From JAEZAA01 sp964514485 (GTDB lineage: Bacteria; Pseudomonadota; Gammaproteobacteria; Pseudomonadales; Oleiphilaceae): a stretch of DNA of 64,000 nt. The position numbers and the translations under genes are program-made. The stretch is from positions 1 through 64,000 of the forward strand of contig CAZEWG010000003.1 in the NCBI GenBank assembly GCA_964514485.1. Direction: 5' to 3'. The number at the start of each line of letters is the position of its first letter. Positions within the stretch are counted from its first letter, which is position 1. The notes below the pieces were generated by a model that was not told the DNA's origin, searched no databases, and saw only the letters and a program-made list of their open reading frames with translations. Below are positions 25,989-34,554 of the stretch, one piece after another.

Positions 25989-26064
25989 CCGGCCTTACCA
26001 ATATTTTCCGACCTTGCAAATACTTTCTGGCCTTACAAAGACTTTCCGACCGTGCAAACAGCCC
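25989..26064. repeat. Four degenerate 19-bp tandem repeats
   Basis: Units at 25989, 26008, 26027 and 26046 follow the pattern CYGRCCTTRCAAAKACTTT, with the first and last most diverged. They lie between sohB and the SCP2 gene and are not part of any reading frame I can support. The rest of the ~700-bp intergenic region holds only the SCP2 promoter. Confidence 0.82.
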
Positions 26065-26273
26065 CCGCATAAGCGCTCGGCCCAAACTACCGAAAAGACT
26101 ACCGAACATCACGGCCAATTGAGCCTTATACAGGCCGCGAAACGAGACCTTATCTCGCACTCGGCGATAGTCAGCACCAACCCAGATGTTAGGTATTGTA
26201 TGCCAGTTTGGCGGATATATCGCGCCTTGGCTCTGGAACATTTAGAGAATTCAAACAAGCGTTCGCTTTTCTG

Positions 26274-26302
26274 TTGACAGATGAGGCCAAACTTCCTAAA
26301 TT
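26274..26302 (+). promoter_or_regulatory. Predicted sigma-70 promoter for the SCP2 gene
   Basis: A perfect TTGACA and TAAATT are 17 nt apart, giving a leader of about 130 nt before the ATG at 26437. The leader shows no known riboswitch. Confidence 0.58.
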
Positions 26303-26436
26303 CAAGACTCGGAACCCTGTATCAGGAAGCGACCGTTTATCTGGTCAAACATGTTGCGACTGTGCAGTGACTGAATCACCGTGTAACGCTTATTACTAAT
26401 AAAACGAAAATTTACGTAACCGCAAAGGATACTACT

Positions 26437-26751
26437 ATGTCTGTAGCAAAGATCTTCGAGCAGATGAAGGACAACTTTAATGCTGATGCAGCTGCTGGTT
26501 TGGATTTGGTCTTCCAGTTCGACATCGAAGACGCCGACAACTACCATCTCGTAGTTAACGATGGTACCTGCGACCTGGTACAAGGCAATCACAGCGATCC
26601 CAACGTAACCCTGATCCTGAACTCCGAAACTCTGAACGGCATTGTCAGCGGTGAAACCGACGGTATGCAAGCGTTCATGGCTGGCCAACTGCGTGCAGAA
26701 GGCGACATGATGCTGGCGATGAAACTCGGCGAACTGTTCAACATGGGCTAA
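26437..26751 (+). CDS. SCP2 sterol-binding domain protein
   Basis: 104 aa, a single SCP2-like domain: MSVAKIFEQMKDNFNADAAAGLDLVFQFDIEDADNYHLVVNDG, then VTLILNSETLNGIVSGETDGMQAFMAGQLRAEGDMMLAMKLGELF, the characteristic end. SCP2 folds bind lipids or fatty acyl chains; the ligand in bacteria is unknown. AAGGA lies about 9 nt upstream. It is monocistronic with its own promoter and a strong terminator, suggesting a well-expressed housekeeping gene. Confidence 0.92.
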   Translation: MSVAKIFEQMKDNFNADAAAGLDLVFQFDIEDADNYHLVVNDGTCDLVQGNHSDPNVTLILNSETLNGIVSGETDGMQAFMAGQLRAEGDMMLAMKLGELFNMG

Positions 26752-26769
26752 TGCCGAGCCAGTTCTAGC

Positions 26770-26799
26770 AAAAAAGCCATGCACAAGCATGGCTTTTTT
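26770..26799 (+). terminator. Intrinsic terminator after the SCP2 gene
   Basis: AAAAAAGCCATGC and GCATGGCTTTTTT form a perfect 13-bp stem with an ACAA loop and a U-run; it could work on both strands between the convergent genes. Confidence 0.93.
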
Positions 26800-26834
26800 G
26801 TTTCCCGCCCTCGCCTTCCGGCAGGCTCAATCTG

Positions 26835-27485
26835 CTAGTCCCAACGTTCTACCGCTTCCTGGGCCTCTCTATTCAACGGTCGCGCCATCACGCCCAGGCT
26901 ACTGAGCTGAATCGAGAAACGCGCACCATCCCGCAAGGGCATATAGGTTGCCGCGCCGTAGCTGGCCTCCACCCAGTTTTGCTTGCCGCTGGCATGAAGC
27001 AGTCGCCACACATCAAAACCGGTATTGCTGCCGGACAGCTGGTGCAGGGACCGTTCACGATCACGCTCATCCTCCAAGCGCAAATAACGGCCACTGAGAC
27101 GATCCAAACGGTAACCGGGTTGTAAGCCGAGGCTGGCAAAGGGTCCCTTCCAACGCAAAACTCTCACATCCATCTGCCAGAGATCACCTAACAGCTCATA
27201 GTCCTGTGCTTCGCCCTGAGGGAGAAACACACTAACCCGATACCGTTGCTGATCAATCTGCTCCACACTCAGTGTGGCAATCTCGCTTTGTTTGGCCAAG
27301 GAATGATAAGAATAGAGATCGGTGGCCGCCAGGGCCAGCCCGGCCGCTACCAGCACCATGCCGACCGCCAGGGTGCCTTTCAGCCAGGTCAGAAACCAGC
27401 CGCGCCGCAGCATGATGCGAAGCCCCAGCAGGAGCAAGATCAGCGCAATTAATCCTAAGCCACCAGCAAATAGCGGATAAGTCAT
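26835..27485 (-). CDS. Two-span membrane protein of unknown function
   Basis: 216 aa, not recognised with confidence. Two N-terminal TM helices (about 5-24 and 35-54) precede a soluble, presumably periplasmic, domain with many aromatic and Arg residues (WRLL, NWVEASYGAATYMPLRDGARFSIQLSSLGVMARPLN). Similar proteins in marine gammaproteobacteria are sometimes labelled multidrug transporter, which this short protein cannot be. It lies downstream of fimL on the same strand, about 107 bp away. Confidence 0.7.
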   Translation of the reverse strand: MTYPLFAGGLGLIALILLLLGLRIMLRRGWFLTWLKGTLAVGMVLVAAGLALAATDLYSYHSLAKQSEIATLSVEQIDQQRYRVSVFLPQGEAQDYELLGDLWQMDVRVLRWKGPFASLGLQPGYRLDRLSGRYLRLEDERDRERSLHQLSGSNTGFDVWRLLHASGKQNWVEASYGAATYMPLRDGARFSIQLSSLGVMARPLNREAQEAVERWD

Positions 27486-27592
27486 ACAGGCAGGCTACCT
27501 ACTAAGACCAGTTGAGAGGACTCGACATCCTTAGGCAGCATGCCGAGCGCTATCTATTCACCAAGCCGACGACTCATGAAGCCGAGTCTGGC

Positions 27593-29290
27593 TCATTGCC
27601 CGAGCGAGCGCAGGCTTTCTTCCGCCAGCTTCAGCAATTCGTTGTTGCCCTGCCCGTTGCGGCCCAGGCTTTCAATGAAATACTCCAGTGACGTCAGGGC
27701 ATCAGCCAGGGTTTCCAAGTCCTGTTCACTGGGGATCTGCTCGGAGTCGATCAGGGCTTTTTGGATATAGCGGCCCGCCCCGTCAACCAGTCGGGCGACC
27801 TCGGCGGACTCAATCATCACCAGGCTGCCCCAGACACTATGCAAAGTCTTGGGTACGTTGACCAGGTGCATCTTGTCACCGGCGGCCTCGATAAAAGCGA
27901 CAATCGCCCGTTTCGCCAGCGATAACGCCTGTTGGGTCTCACCGATCACCACGATATTCGCTTCAGCCAGATAAGGGCTGTCCGCTACGGATGCCTGAGT
28001 TGCCGCCAGATGATCTGTTTCACTGGTGATGCCCCGCCCTTCCAGATGCATCACGGCCTGCTCGATACTTAACACCGCATCAGCGACCGACATCAGCTCT
28101 TGCTCACTGGGGAAACGGCGTGCCCGGTCCCATTCCTGAATAATGCGCTGCTGCTCCCGGGTCTTGGTGGCCAGCCGATTCAAGTTCAGCATCACCAGGG
28201 TATCGGCCAGACGCCCCATCTCATTGGCAATCGAGCTGAAGTCGGCCTCCTGAATACCCACGCCCCGTTCGACAATATCCAGCTTGTCTTTCAGAAGACT
28301 CAGTTCTTCCTGCAGCACAGCCGCCAGTGAGCGCAACACATCGGTACCCGGCCCCATCAGCTGACTGCGATGAGCCACCAGCTTCCGTTCATCCAAATCC
28401 AGCTCGCCGATTTTGTAGCGTTCCAGAACCGAGCGAATATTGTCGTCGCGGACACCGCTGAGGGCGATCAGAAACAGCAGGTCTTTCAGAATGGTTTCAG
28501 AGGCGTTACGGGTAGCGGCCACCTTGCCGACATGCACCAGCTCGCGAGTGTATTTTTCAACCCGCATGAACAGGCGTTTGCGAGGCTGGGTGACCTCCAT
28601 CTCCGCGTCACGCATCACTTTGGCAGCCAATGCGACAAGGCTCCAGTATTCAGACAGGGGCGCGTTCGCACAAATCCGGAAAAAGCCCTCGGCCGAGCGC
28701 TCCAGCAAATTAAAGCCCAGTTGCAGGTCCCGTACCTTCAGCAGCTCCAGCAACCCAATCTGATACATGTGCCGCAAACGGCGACAGCGGCCTTCAAAAA
28801 CGTCAGCGGCAATCTCCAGATTGTCTATGGAAGACAGGGCCGGACGGGGAAACACCACGTCAAAAAAATACGAATCGGGCAACGCCTTGGCTTTGCGGGC
28901 CTGACGGAGCTCGTTGATGATGGGCAGCAACAGCTCTGGATGATCTTCCCGGCGGGTATTGTAGTAATCGACATAGCGGCGCAGGATAAACAGCGCCTGA
29001 CTCAAGGTGGCCAGCAGCCCGTTCTTATCCTCTAACGCCCCGACCGGGACTTCGTTGGCCTGGGCGACCATCTCCTGACAAAGAACGGTTCCGCCCTGCA
29101 ACTCAACCAGGGTGAAGATGCCCCGCAACTGATTGAGACAATCAATACAGTTCTGCAGATCCTCGCCGCTTTCCCGATTTTCCTGGAAGCGTTCAAGACT
29201 GCCTTCGGCTTCGTGAATAGTGTGCTCGATCTCCTTAAACACCAAGTCGAAGGAGCTGGACTTCTTTCGCGCGACCGTAGCATCGATCAT
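27593..29290 (-). CDS. fimL: FimL, ChpA N-terminal-like regulator of twitching/cAMP
   Basis: 565 aa if started at the ATG at 29290, nearly the length of P. aeruginosa FimL (564). It resembles the N-terminal region of the chemosensory kinase ChpA/PilL but lacks a kinase, receiver or CheW domain: HTIHEAEGSLERFQENRESGEDLQNCIDCLNQLRGIFTLVELQGG looks like an Hpt fold, yet no phospho-accepting His sits in the usual HxLKG context. FimL in Pseudomonas acts with PilG/FimV upstream of adenylate cyclase CyaB and Vfr to control type IV pili. The longer frame to 29443 has no family support. Position downstream of dnaQ/rnhA matches the Pseudomonas order. Confidence 0.82.
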   Translation of the reverse strand: MIDATVARKKSSSFDLVFKEIEHTIHEAEGSLERFQENRESGEDLQNCIDCLNQLRGIFTLVELQGGTVLCQEMVAQANEVPVGALEDKNGLLATLSQALFILRRYVDYYNTRREDHPELLLPIINELRQARKAKALPDSYFFDVVFPRPALSSIDNLEIAADVFEGRCRRLRHMYQIGLLELLKVRDLQLGFNLLERSAEGFFRICANAPLSEYWSLVALAAKVMRDAEMEVTQPRKRLFMRVEKYTRELVHVGKVAATRNASETILKDLLFLIALSGVRDDNIRSVLERYKIGELDLDERKLVAHRSQLMGPGTDVLRSLAAVLQEELSLLKDKLDIVERGVGIQEADFSSIANEMGRLADTLVMLNLNRLATKTREQQRIIQEWDRARRFPSEQELMSVADAVLSIEQAVMHLEGRGITSETDHLAATQASVADSPYLAEANIVVIGETQQALSLAKRAIVAFIEAAGDKMHLVNVPKTLHSVWGSLVMIESAEVARLVDGAGRYIQKALIDSEQIPSEQDLETLADALTSLEYFIESLGRNGQGNNELLKLAEESLRSLGQ

Positions 29291-29507
29291 ATGAAAACAA
29301 ACCTGACTACCGGTAATAGGATTGCGGACAACTGAAACTGGGGCGACCTCCTGGGAGGGTCCAGCTAAAACTCCGGTCTTTATAACTAATAACTTATAAC
29401 ACAGATTTCCGGCTAAACAAGAAAGGCTGCCACAGTGCGGCAATCATTAGCCAAGCTGTGACAGCCCTCACAAAACCGATTTCGCCCGTGCCTTCGGCAA
29501 CCAGCGG

Positions 29508-30218
29508 TTAGTTGAGGGTTTCGGGCCGCCACAGGACCTTGCCGGCGCTTTTTTGAACGGCATCAAGGCGTGCTTCATGCCGGGTCAGCTCCTCATCCGT
29601 CGCCCGGATCACCCGTAGCGGCGGCCGGTCACTGCTTAAACGCCGAATGGCCGATACACTACCGGAGCCTTCATCGCCCGAGCTCAGGGAAAAAGACGTC
29701 TGGCCGCCGGTCATCGCCAGGTAGACGTCGGCCAAAATTTCCGAGTCCAGCAAGGCGCCGTGTAGTTCCCGATGGCTGTTGTCGATACCCAGCCGGCTAC
29801 ACAGCCGGTCCAGACTCACCCCGGCTCCGGGGTACTTGCGCCGCGCCAGCGCCAGGGTATCCAGAACCGTGCAGTAGTCTTCAACCCGGCTGTACTTGCC
29901 GCCGAGCAGTTTGAGCTCATGATTGATAAAGCCCACGTCAAACGCGGCATTATGAATCACCAGCTCGGCGCCGCTGATGAATTCCATGAACTCGTCCACG
30001 ATCTCCGCAAACACTGGTTTGTCCGCCAGGAACTGGTCACTGATACCGTGTACCGCCAGCGCCTCTTCGTCCACTTTGCGGTCAGGCTTGATGTACTGGT
30101 GGTAATAGCGCTTGGTAATCCGGCGATCAATAACCTCAACGCACCCGATCTCAATGATGCGGTGCCCTTCGCTGGGATTCAGACCGGTGGTTTCCGTATC
30201 CAGCACAACTTGACGCAT
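29508..30218 (-). CDS. dnaQ: DNA polymerase III epsilon subunit (proofreading exonuclease)
   Basis: 236 aa. The DEDDh exonuclease motifs are all visible: ExoI D7-x-E9 in VLDTETTGL, ExoII in NAAFDVGFINHEL, and ExoIII with NSHRELHGALLDSEILADVYL. It proofreads in the Pol III core. The ATG overlaps the rnhA stop by one base (TAATG), the classic rnhA-dnaQ arrangement, here in the same direction. Confidence 0.97.
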   Translation of the reverse strand: MRQVVLDTETTGLNPSEGHRIIEIGCVEVIDRRITKRYYHQYIKPDRKVDEEALAVHGISDQFLADKPVFAEIVDEFMEFISGAELVIHNAAFDVGFINHELKLLGGKYSRVEDYCTVLDTLALARRKYPGAGVSLDRLCSRLGIDNSHRELHGALLDSEILADVYLAMTGGQTSFSLSSGDEGSGSVSAIRRLSSDRPPLRVIRATDEELTRHEARLDAVQKSAGKVLWRPETLN

Positions 30219-30709
30219 TACTTCATCCCCTCAACAACACCTGGCATATCGCCCACGCCAGGCATGGCCTTGTCATTACGCAACTCTTCAATCGCCAGGT
30301 TCGCCAACTGGTCCGCCAACTCGTTTTCAGGATGCCCACTGTGCCCCTTCACCCAGTGCCACTGGATCTGATGCGGGGCAGCCGCCTCCTCCAACGCCTG
30401 CCAAAGATCGGCGTTCTTCACCGGCTGCTTGGCGGCAGTCCGCCAGCCATTGCGCTTCCAGTTTTGCAGCCACTCGGTAATACCACGGCGCAGGTACTCG
30501 GAGTCCGTATAAAGCTGAACCTGACAGGGACGCTTCAACGCCTGCAACGCCTTGATAGCAGCGCTGAGTTCCATCCGATTATTGGTCGTCAGGGGCTCGC
30601 CACCACGGAGCTGTTTCTCGACCTTGCCATAGCGTAGCAACGCCCCCCACCCCCCGGGTCCGGGATTCCCCTTGCAGGCCCCGTCAGTATAAATCTCAAC
30701 AACATTCAT
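30218..30709 (-). CDS. rnhA: Ribonuclease HI
   Basis: 163 aa. It cuts RNA in RNA-DNA hybrids. Active-site acidic residues are visible as D9 (YTDGACKGNPGPGGWG), E47 (NNRMELSA), D in YTDSEYLRRG and D in ENELADQLA, with HWVKGHSGH before the last. It overlaps the 3' end of the methyltransferase gene by 14 nt and abuts dnaQ, so the three form one transcription unit. Confidence 0.98.
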   Translation of the reverse strand: MNVVEIYTDGACKGNPGPGGWGALLRYGKVEKQLRGGEPLTTNNRMELSAAIKALQALKRPCQVQLYTDSEYLRRGITEWLQNWKRNGWRTAAKQPVKNADLWQALEEAAAPHQIQWHWVKGHSGHPENELADQLANLAIEELRNDKAMPGVGDMPGVVEGMK

Positions 30710-31478
30710 TTTTTTGTTCCCGAGAGACTCGATTGACCGCGGGCATGGTACCGACGTTGACGATCCTTCGCCACTTCGGTTTCATGCTGATCACCGCCGC
30801 CACCCGTTTTTGGGCCACCAAAGTATAATAGGCCCCCGTCGGCAGGCGAGCCCGGTGCCCCCAGCGATTCAAAAAGTTAAAGGCCTGCAACCAGCCGAGG
30901 TTTTTTAACGGCGGCTGATAGAAGTCGAAGTGACATTCCTTGACCCGGAAGTCCAATAACGCCAGCCAATCCTCCAAACGTACCGGCGACAGGAACCGCC
31001 CGCTCCAGGGGGCCTGTTTGGCGCTGCCCAGGAGCTTGCGGGCGCCCCATAAACTGTAGGGGTTGAAGCCCACGATCACCAAGTGACCACCGGACATCAA
31101 TACCCGGGCCGCCTCACGCAAAAGTTGGTGGGGGTGCTCCGCAAAATCAAGGGTGTGATGCAGAACCACCACATCCATGCAGTCACTATCAAAGGGTAGT
31201 TCATGGGGCTGTGCAATCAGGGTGCCTTCGGCCATCTCCTTGTGCCAGCTGGAAATGGCCGTAATATGATGGCGTACCAGACTGCCACGACCGACCGGCA
31301 TGCGATGACTGACAGGAATTTCCAGAAGATGGTAGCCGTAAAATCCTTTGATAGCCCGATGAATGGCTTCCCGCTCACTGGTCAACAGTTGCTGGCCCAA
31401 AGGCGTCTGGAACCACTCCTCATACTGGAGCTGTTGAGCCGATGTGTTTGCGGGTTTCCTCGACTTACGTCGTAACAC
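30696..31478 (-). CDS. SAM-dependent methyltransferase (class I, UbiE-like)
   Basis: 260 aa. The SAM-binding motif I is weak, but LPFDSDCMDVVVLHHTLDFAEHPHQLLREAARVLMSGGHLVIVGFNPYSLWG carries the post-motif regions typical of the family found upstream of rnhA in many gammaproteobacteria. Substrate unknown. The GTG start at 31478 has TAGGG about 8 nt upstream. It is divergent from gloB, with about 70 bp between them, and is translationally coupled to rnhA. Confidence 0.86.
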   Translation of the reverse strand: MLRRKSRKPANTSAQQLQYEEWFQTPLGQQLLTSEREAIHRAIKGFYGYHLLEIPVSHRMPVGRGSLVRHHITAISSWHKEMAEGTLIAQPHELPFDSDCMDVVVLHHTLDFAEHPHQLLREAARVLMSGGHLVIVGFNPYSLWGARKLLGSAKQAPWSGRFLSPVRLEDWLALLDFRVKECHFDFYQPPLKNLGWLQAFNFLNRWGHRARLPTGAYYTLVAQKRVAAVISMKPKWRRIVNVGTMPAVNRVSREQKNECC

Positions 31479-31548
31479 GATAAGGCCCTACCTGTTATTC
31501 CATTGCTGTATGCTGGTCCGTTGCAAACATCTGCCCGGGAGACATCTT

Positions 31549-32328
31549 ATGACAGAGTATATGTATAGCGTCAAACCCCTGCCTGCCTTTACCGATAACT
31601 ATATCTGGCTGCTGGAAACCAGCGATGGACGATGCGCGGTGGTGGATCCCGGAGAGGCCGGCCCCGTGCTTGCGGAGCTGGACTCCAGAAATCTTAAACT
31701 GGAAGCCATCCTGTTGACCCATCACCATGGCGACCATGTGGGCGGTGTACGGGAGATCCTCGCCCGCTTCCCGGTTCCGGTCTATGGCTCCGCGGACTCT
31801 CGCGTCCCATTTATTGATCACCCGCTGAAAGATGGCGAGCAGATCCAGCTTCTCGGCACATCATTCCAGGTGCTGGCTATTCCGGGTCACACCCTGGATC
31901 ACATTGCATTTTATGGTGAGTCGCCCGAGCCCCGGCTGTTCTGTGGTGACACACTGTTTGCTGCCGGCTGCGGCCGTATCTTTGAAGGCACCCCGGAGCA
32001 GATGCATACCTCCCTCACTAAACTGGCCGGTTTACCCGATTCCACGGAAATCTACTGTGCCCACGAATACACCCTGTCCAACTTGAAGTTCGCCCTGAGC
32101 CTGGAGCCGGACAACCCGCAACTCCAGCAACGTTTCGCTCAGTGCGAGGAGTTGCGCAGCCGGCTTCAACCCACCCTGCCGTCACGCATGGACCTGGAGC
32201 GGGCCACCAACCCTTTTCTGCGCAGTAACGATCCTGCAATAAAGGCCGCCGTCCAGCAAAGCGGAGCTTCCGCCAACTCCGATCTGGAAGTCTTTACTCA
32301 GGTCCGCCGTCTGAAAGATCACTTTTAA
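31549..32328 (+). CDS. gloB: Hydroxyacylglutathione hydrolase (glyoxalase II)
   Basis: 259 aa metallo-beta-lactamase-fold enzyme that hydrolyses S-lactoylglutathione to lactate and glutathione. The binuclear metal motif is H58-x-H60-x-D62-H63 (LTHHHGDHVGG); further ligands lie in PGHTLDH and FCGDTLFAAGCGR. HEYTLSNLKFAL and the C-terminal helices are GloB-specific. The ATG at 31549 has GGGAG 8 nt upstream; frame extends further without support. Confidence 0.96.
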   Translation: MTEYMYSVKPLPAFTDNYIWLLETSDGRCAVVDPGEAGPVLAELDSRNLKLEAILLTHHHGDHVGGVREILARFPVPVYGSADSRVPFIDHPLKDGEQIQLLGTSFQVLAIPGHTLDHIAFYGESPEPRLFCGDTLFAAGCGRIFEGTPEQMHTSLTKLAGLPDSTEIYCAHEYTLSNLKFALSLEPDNPQLQQRFAQCEELRSRLQPTLPSRMDLERATNPFLRSNDPAIKAAVQQSGASANSDLEVFTQVRRLKDHF

Positions 32329-32341
32329 TCCGCAAATTAGA

Positions 32342-32375
32342 CCAAGGAGGCGCCCGCCCGGGGGCGCCTCCTTGG
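32342..32375 (+). terminator. Terminator after gloB
   Basis: CCAAGGAGGCGCCC and GGGCGCCTCCTTGG form a perfect 14-bp stem with a GCCCGG loop, followed by CATTTCGTT. The U-tract is weak but the stem is very stable. Confidence 0.7.
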
Positions 32376-32486
32376 CATTTCGTTACTGATTATTACTTGA
32401 CCCGCCCATACACGATTTCTAGACTTCCACATCATGAAGCCTCTTTAGTTCTTATTTTTCCAACCAAATCAATATTGTGGAGCCAC

Positions 32487-34196
32487 ATGTCAAAATTTGT
32501 AGTTTCTCGCCGCTTTGGAGTGGCATCTGGCCCCCTGTGTGCTGTAATTCTCTGCAGCTTATTGACCACCGCCTGTAGCTCTTTAACCAGCAAGCAAAAC
32601 ACCGCCGAGCCTCAACCGGCGCTGGGCTCCGCGCTTTATTCCCTGGACGGCGCTTTTCCCGGTCAGGATGCCACCGATCAGGCGGAGTTGACCCACATAG
32701 CCGAGCTGCAATCTGATTTCCAGTACCTCTATAACAAGGATATTGCCGACCCATATCAGCGGACCCTGGCGGTGTCACGGGGCCATATGGGGATGCTGGA
32801 CGCCGTGCCGCCGACGGATACCAGCAATGATCTTTGGCAGCGCATCCGCGATAACTTCCAACTGGATCTGGCCTTCAGCCATCCCCGGATCGAAGCGGAG
32901 CTGAGCTGGTACATTGCCAACCCGCTCCATATTGAACGCACCATGGAGCGAGGCCAGCGCTACATCCACTACATTGTGGACGAAATCGAAAAGCGGAATA
33001 TGCCCATGGAGTTTGCGCTGTTACCCGTGGTGGAAAGCGCCTTTGAACCCTTCGCCTATTCCCATGGTCAAGCCGCCGGCCTTTGGCAGTTCATTCCCAG
33101 CACGGGAAAAATGTACGGCCTCAAGCAAGACTGGTGGTATGACGGTCGCCGGGACGTGCTGGCCTCCACCGATGCCGCCCTCAACTATCTGCAAACCCTG
33201 GCCAACCGGTTTGATGGCGACTGGTTGCTGGCGCTGGCCTCTTATAATGCCGGCGCGGGGACCGTCCGCAAGGCGATTCGCCAAAACCAGCAGCGGGGCC
33301 TGCCCACCGACTTTTGGCATCTGAAGCTGCCTCGTGAAACCAGTGCTTATGTCCCCAAACTGTTGGCGCTGGCCAAGCTGGTCAAGCACCCGGACCGCTA
33401 CGATACCGCCTTGATGCCGCTGGAAAACACGCCTTATTTTGAAGTGGTCAACGTCGGCTCCCAGATTGATCTGACGCAAGCGGCAGAGCTTGCCGAAATC
33501 GAACTCAACGAGCTGTATTACCTGAACCCTGCCTTTAACCGTTGGGCCACCAGCCCGCTGGGACCTCATCACCTGCTGGTGCCCAAACACAGTGCCGAAG
33601 TCTTTCGCCAGGCACTGGCCGGGCTCCCTGCGGATCAACGGGTGACTTGGCAACGCTATACCGTGCAACCCGGCGATTCCCTGATTCGAGTGGCCCGCCA
33701 GCACAACACCAGCGTGGATGCGATCAGGCAGGTTAACAAGCTGAATAATAACCTGATCCGGGTCGGCCAAAGCCTGATGATTCCGTCAGACTTCAACCCC
33801 CGCCTGCAGACCGCCAGCCAGAAGAGTCAGCCCACCGAGCATATCGTGGCAAAAGGCGACACCTGGTGGGATCTGTCCCGTAAATATGGGGTCACAGTGC
33901 AGCAACTGGCTTCCTGGAACAACCGCAGCAGCTCTGACATGCTTCGCCCCGGACAAAAACTGGTGGTCTTTGAAGGCTCAAAGAGCTCCGTTGCCAGCAC
34001 CAAACCCGGCAATTCCCGCAAGATGGTACGCCAGATCGGCTATCGGGTGCGTAGTGGCGACTCCCTGTACCGGATCGCCAATAAGTTCAACGTTTCCGTG
34101 AAAGACATCGCCAGCTGGAATGGCCTGAATACCCGCAAGCACCTGCAGCCGGGCCAAAGGCTCAAGCTCTACGTGGATATTGCCAGCATCAACTAA
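32487..34196 (+). CDS. mltD: Membrane-bound lytic murein transglycosylase D
   Basis: 569 aa lipoprotein (lipobox LTTAC with C30). The SLT catalytic domain contains E183 in LPVVESAFEPFAYSHGQAAG, with LWQFIPSTGKMYGL and LALASYNAGAGTV further on. Three LysM peptidoglycan-binding domains follow, at about 391-434, 452-496 and 519-562. MltD cleaves glycan strands to 1,6-anhydromuropeptides at the outer membrane. E. coli MltD has two LysM domains; here there are three. I chose the ATG at 32487 (TGGAG just upstream) because it starts the signal peptide; the longer frame adds 30 residues with no match. Confidence 0.95.
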   Translation: MSKFVVSRRFGVASGPLCAVILCSLLTTACSSLTSKQNTAEPQPALGSALYSLDGAFPGQDATDQAELTHIAELQSDFQYLYNKDIADPYQRTLAVSRGHMGMLDAVPPTDTSNDLWQRIRDNFQLDLAFSHPRIEAELSWYIANPLHIERTMERGQRYIHYIVDEIEKRNMPMEFALLPVVESAFEPFAYSHGQAAGLWQFIPSTGKMYGLKQDWWYDGRRDVLASTDAALNYLQTLANRFDGDWLLALASYNAGAGTVRKAIRQNQQRGLPTDFWHLKLPRETSAYVPKLLALAKLVKHPDRYDTALMPLENTPYFEVVNVGSQIDLTQAAELAEIELNELYYLNPAFNRWATSPLGPHHLLVPKHSAEVFRQALAGLPADQRVTWQRYTVQPGDSLIRVARQHNTSVDAIRQVNKLNNNLIRVGQSLMIPSDFNPRLQTASQKSQPTEHIVAKGDTWWDLSRKYGVTVQQLASWNNRSSSDMLRPGQKLVVFEGSKSSVASTKPGNSRKMVRQIGYRVRSGDSLYRIANKFNVSVKDIASWNGLNTRKHLQPGQRLKLYVDIASIN

Positions 34197-34554
34197 CCCT
34201 GACGAACTCTCCCACAGACCGGCTCCCTGACTTCTATTCAGCAGGCGGGCCGGTTCCCCCCCTCCCCCAGCCTCGGATTCTTTCTTTGCCTTCTTTTCCG
34301 CAAAGGCGTGCCTCGCCCTTCAAAAATGAGACAACGTCTCATCTATCAGGCGCAAATACTTGATCACATGCTACTTTGGCAGCACTATATGTAAACCGAC
34401 CAGTACCTGGCCCAGCTTTGACAGGCTTTGGGGAACCGTTAGGCAAGCCGCCCCTCTAACCGTGGCATGTCTTTGAAATAACGGCGCCAGCAAAATAATA
34501 ATTGCCGATAGAATGAATCCAACAAACGGCATTCAGAATAAGGGTAGGACTTCC
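34197..34554. other. Intergenic region before the peptide transporter operon
   Basis: About 360 bp. It contains a 17-bp inverted repeat at 34326-34342 (ATGAGAC-AAC-GTCTCAT), a possible operator for the downstream transporter genes. No gene or clear terminator hairpin was found. Confidence 0.4.
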
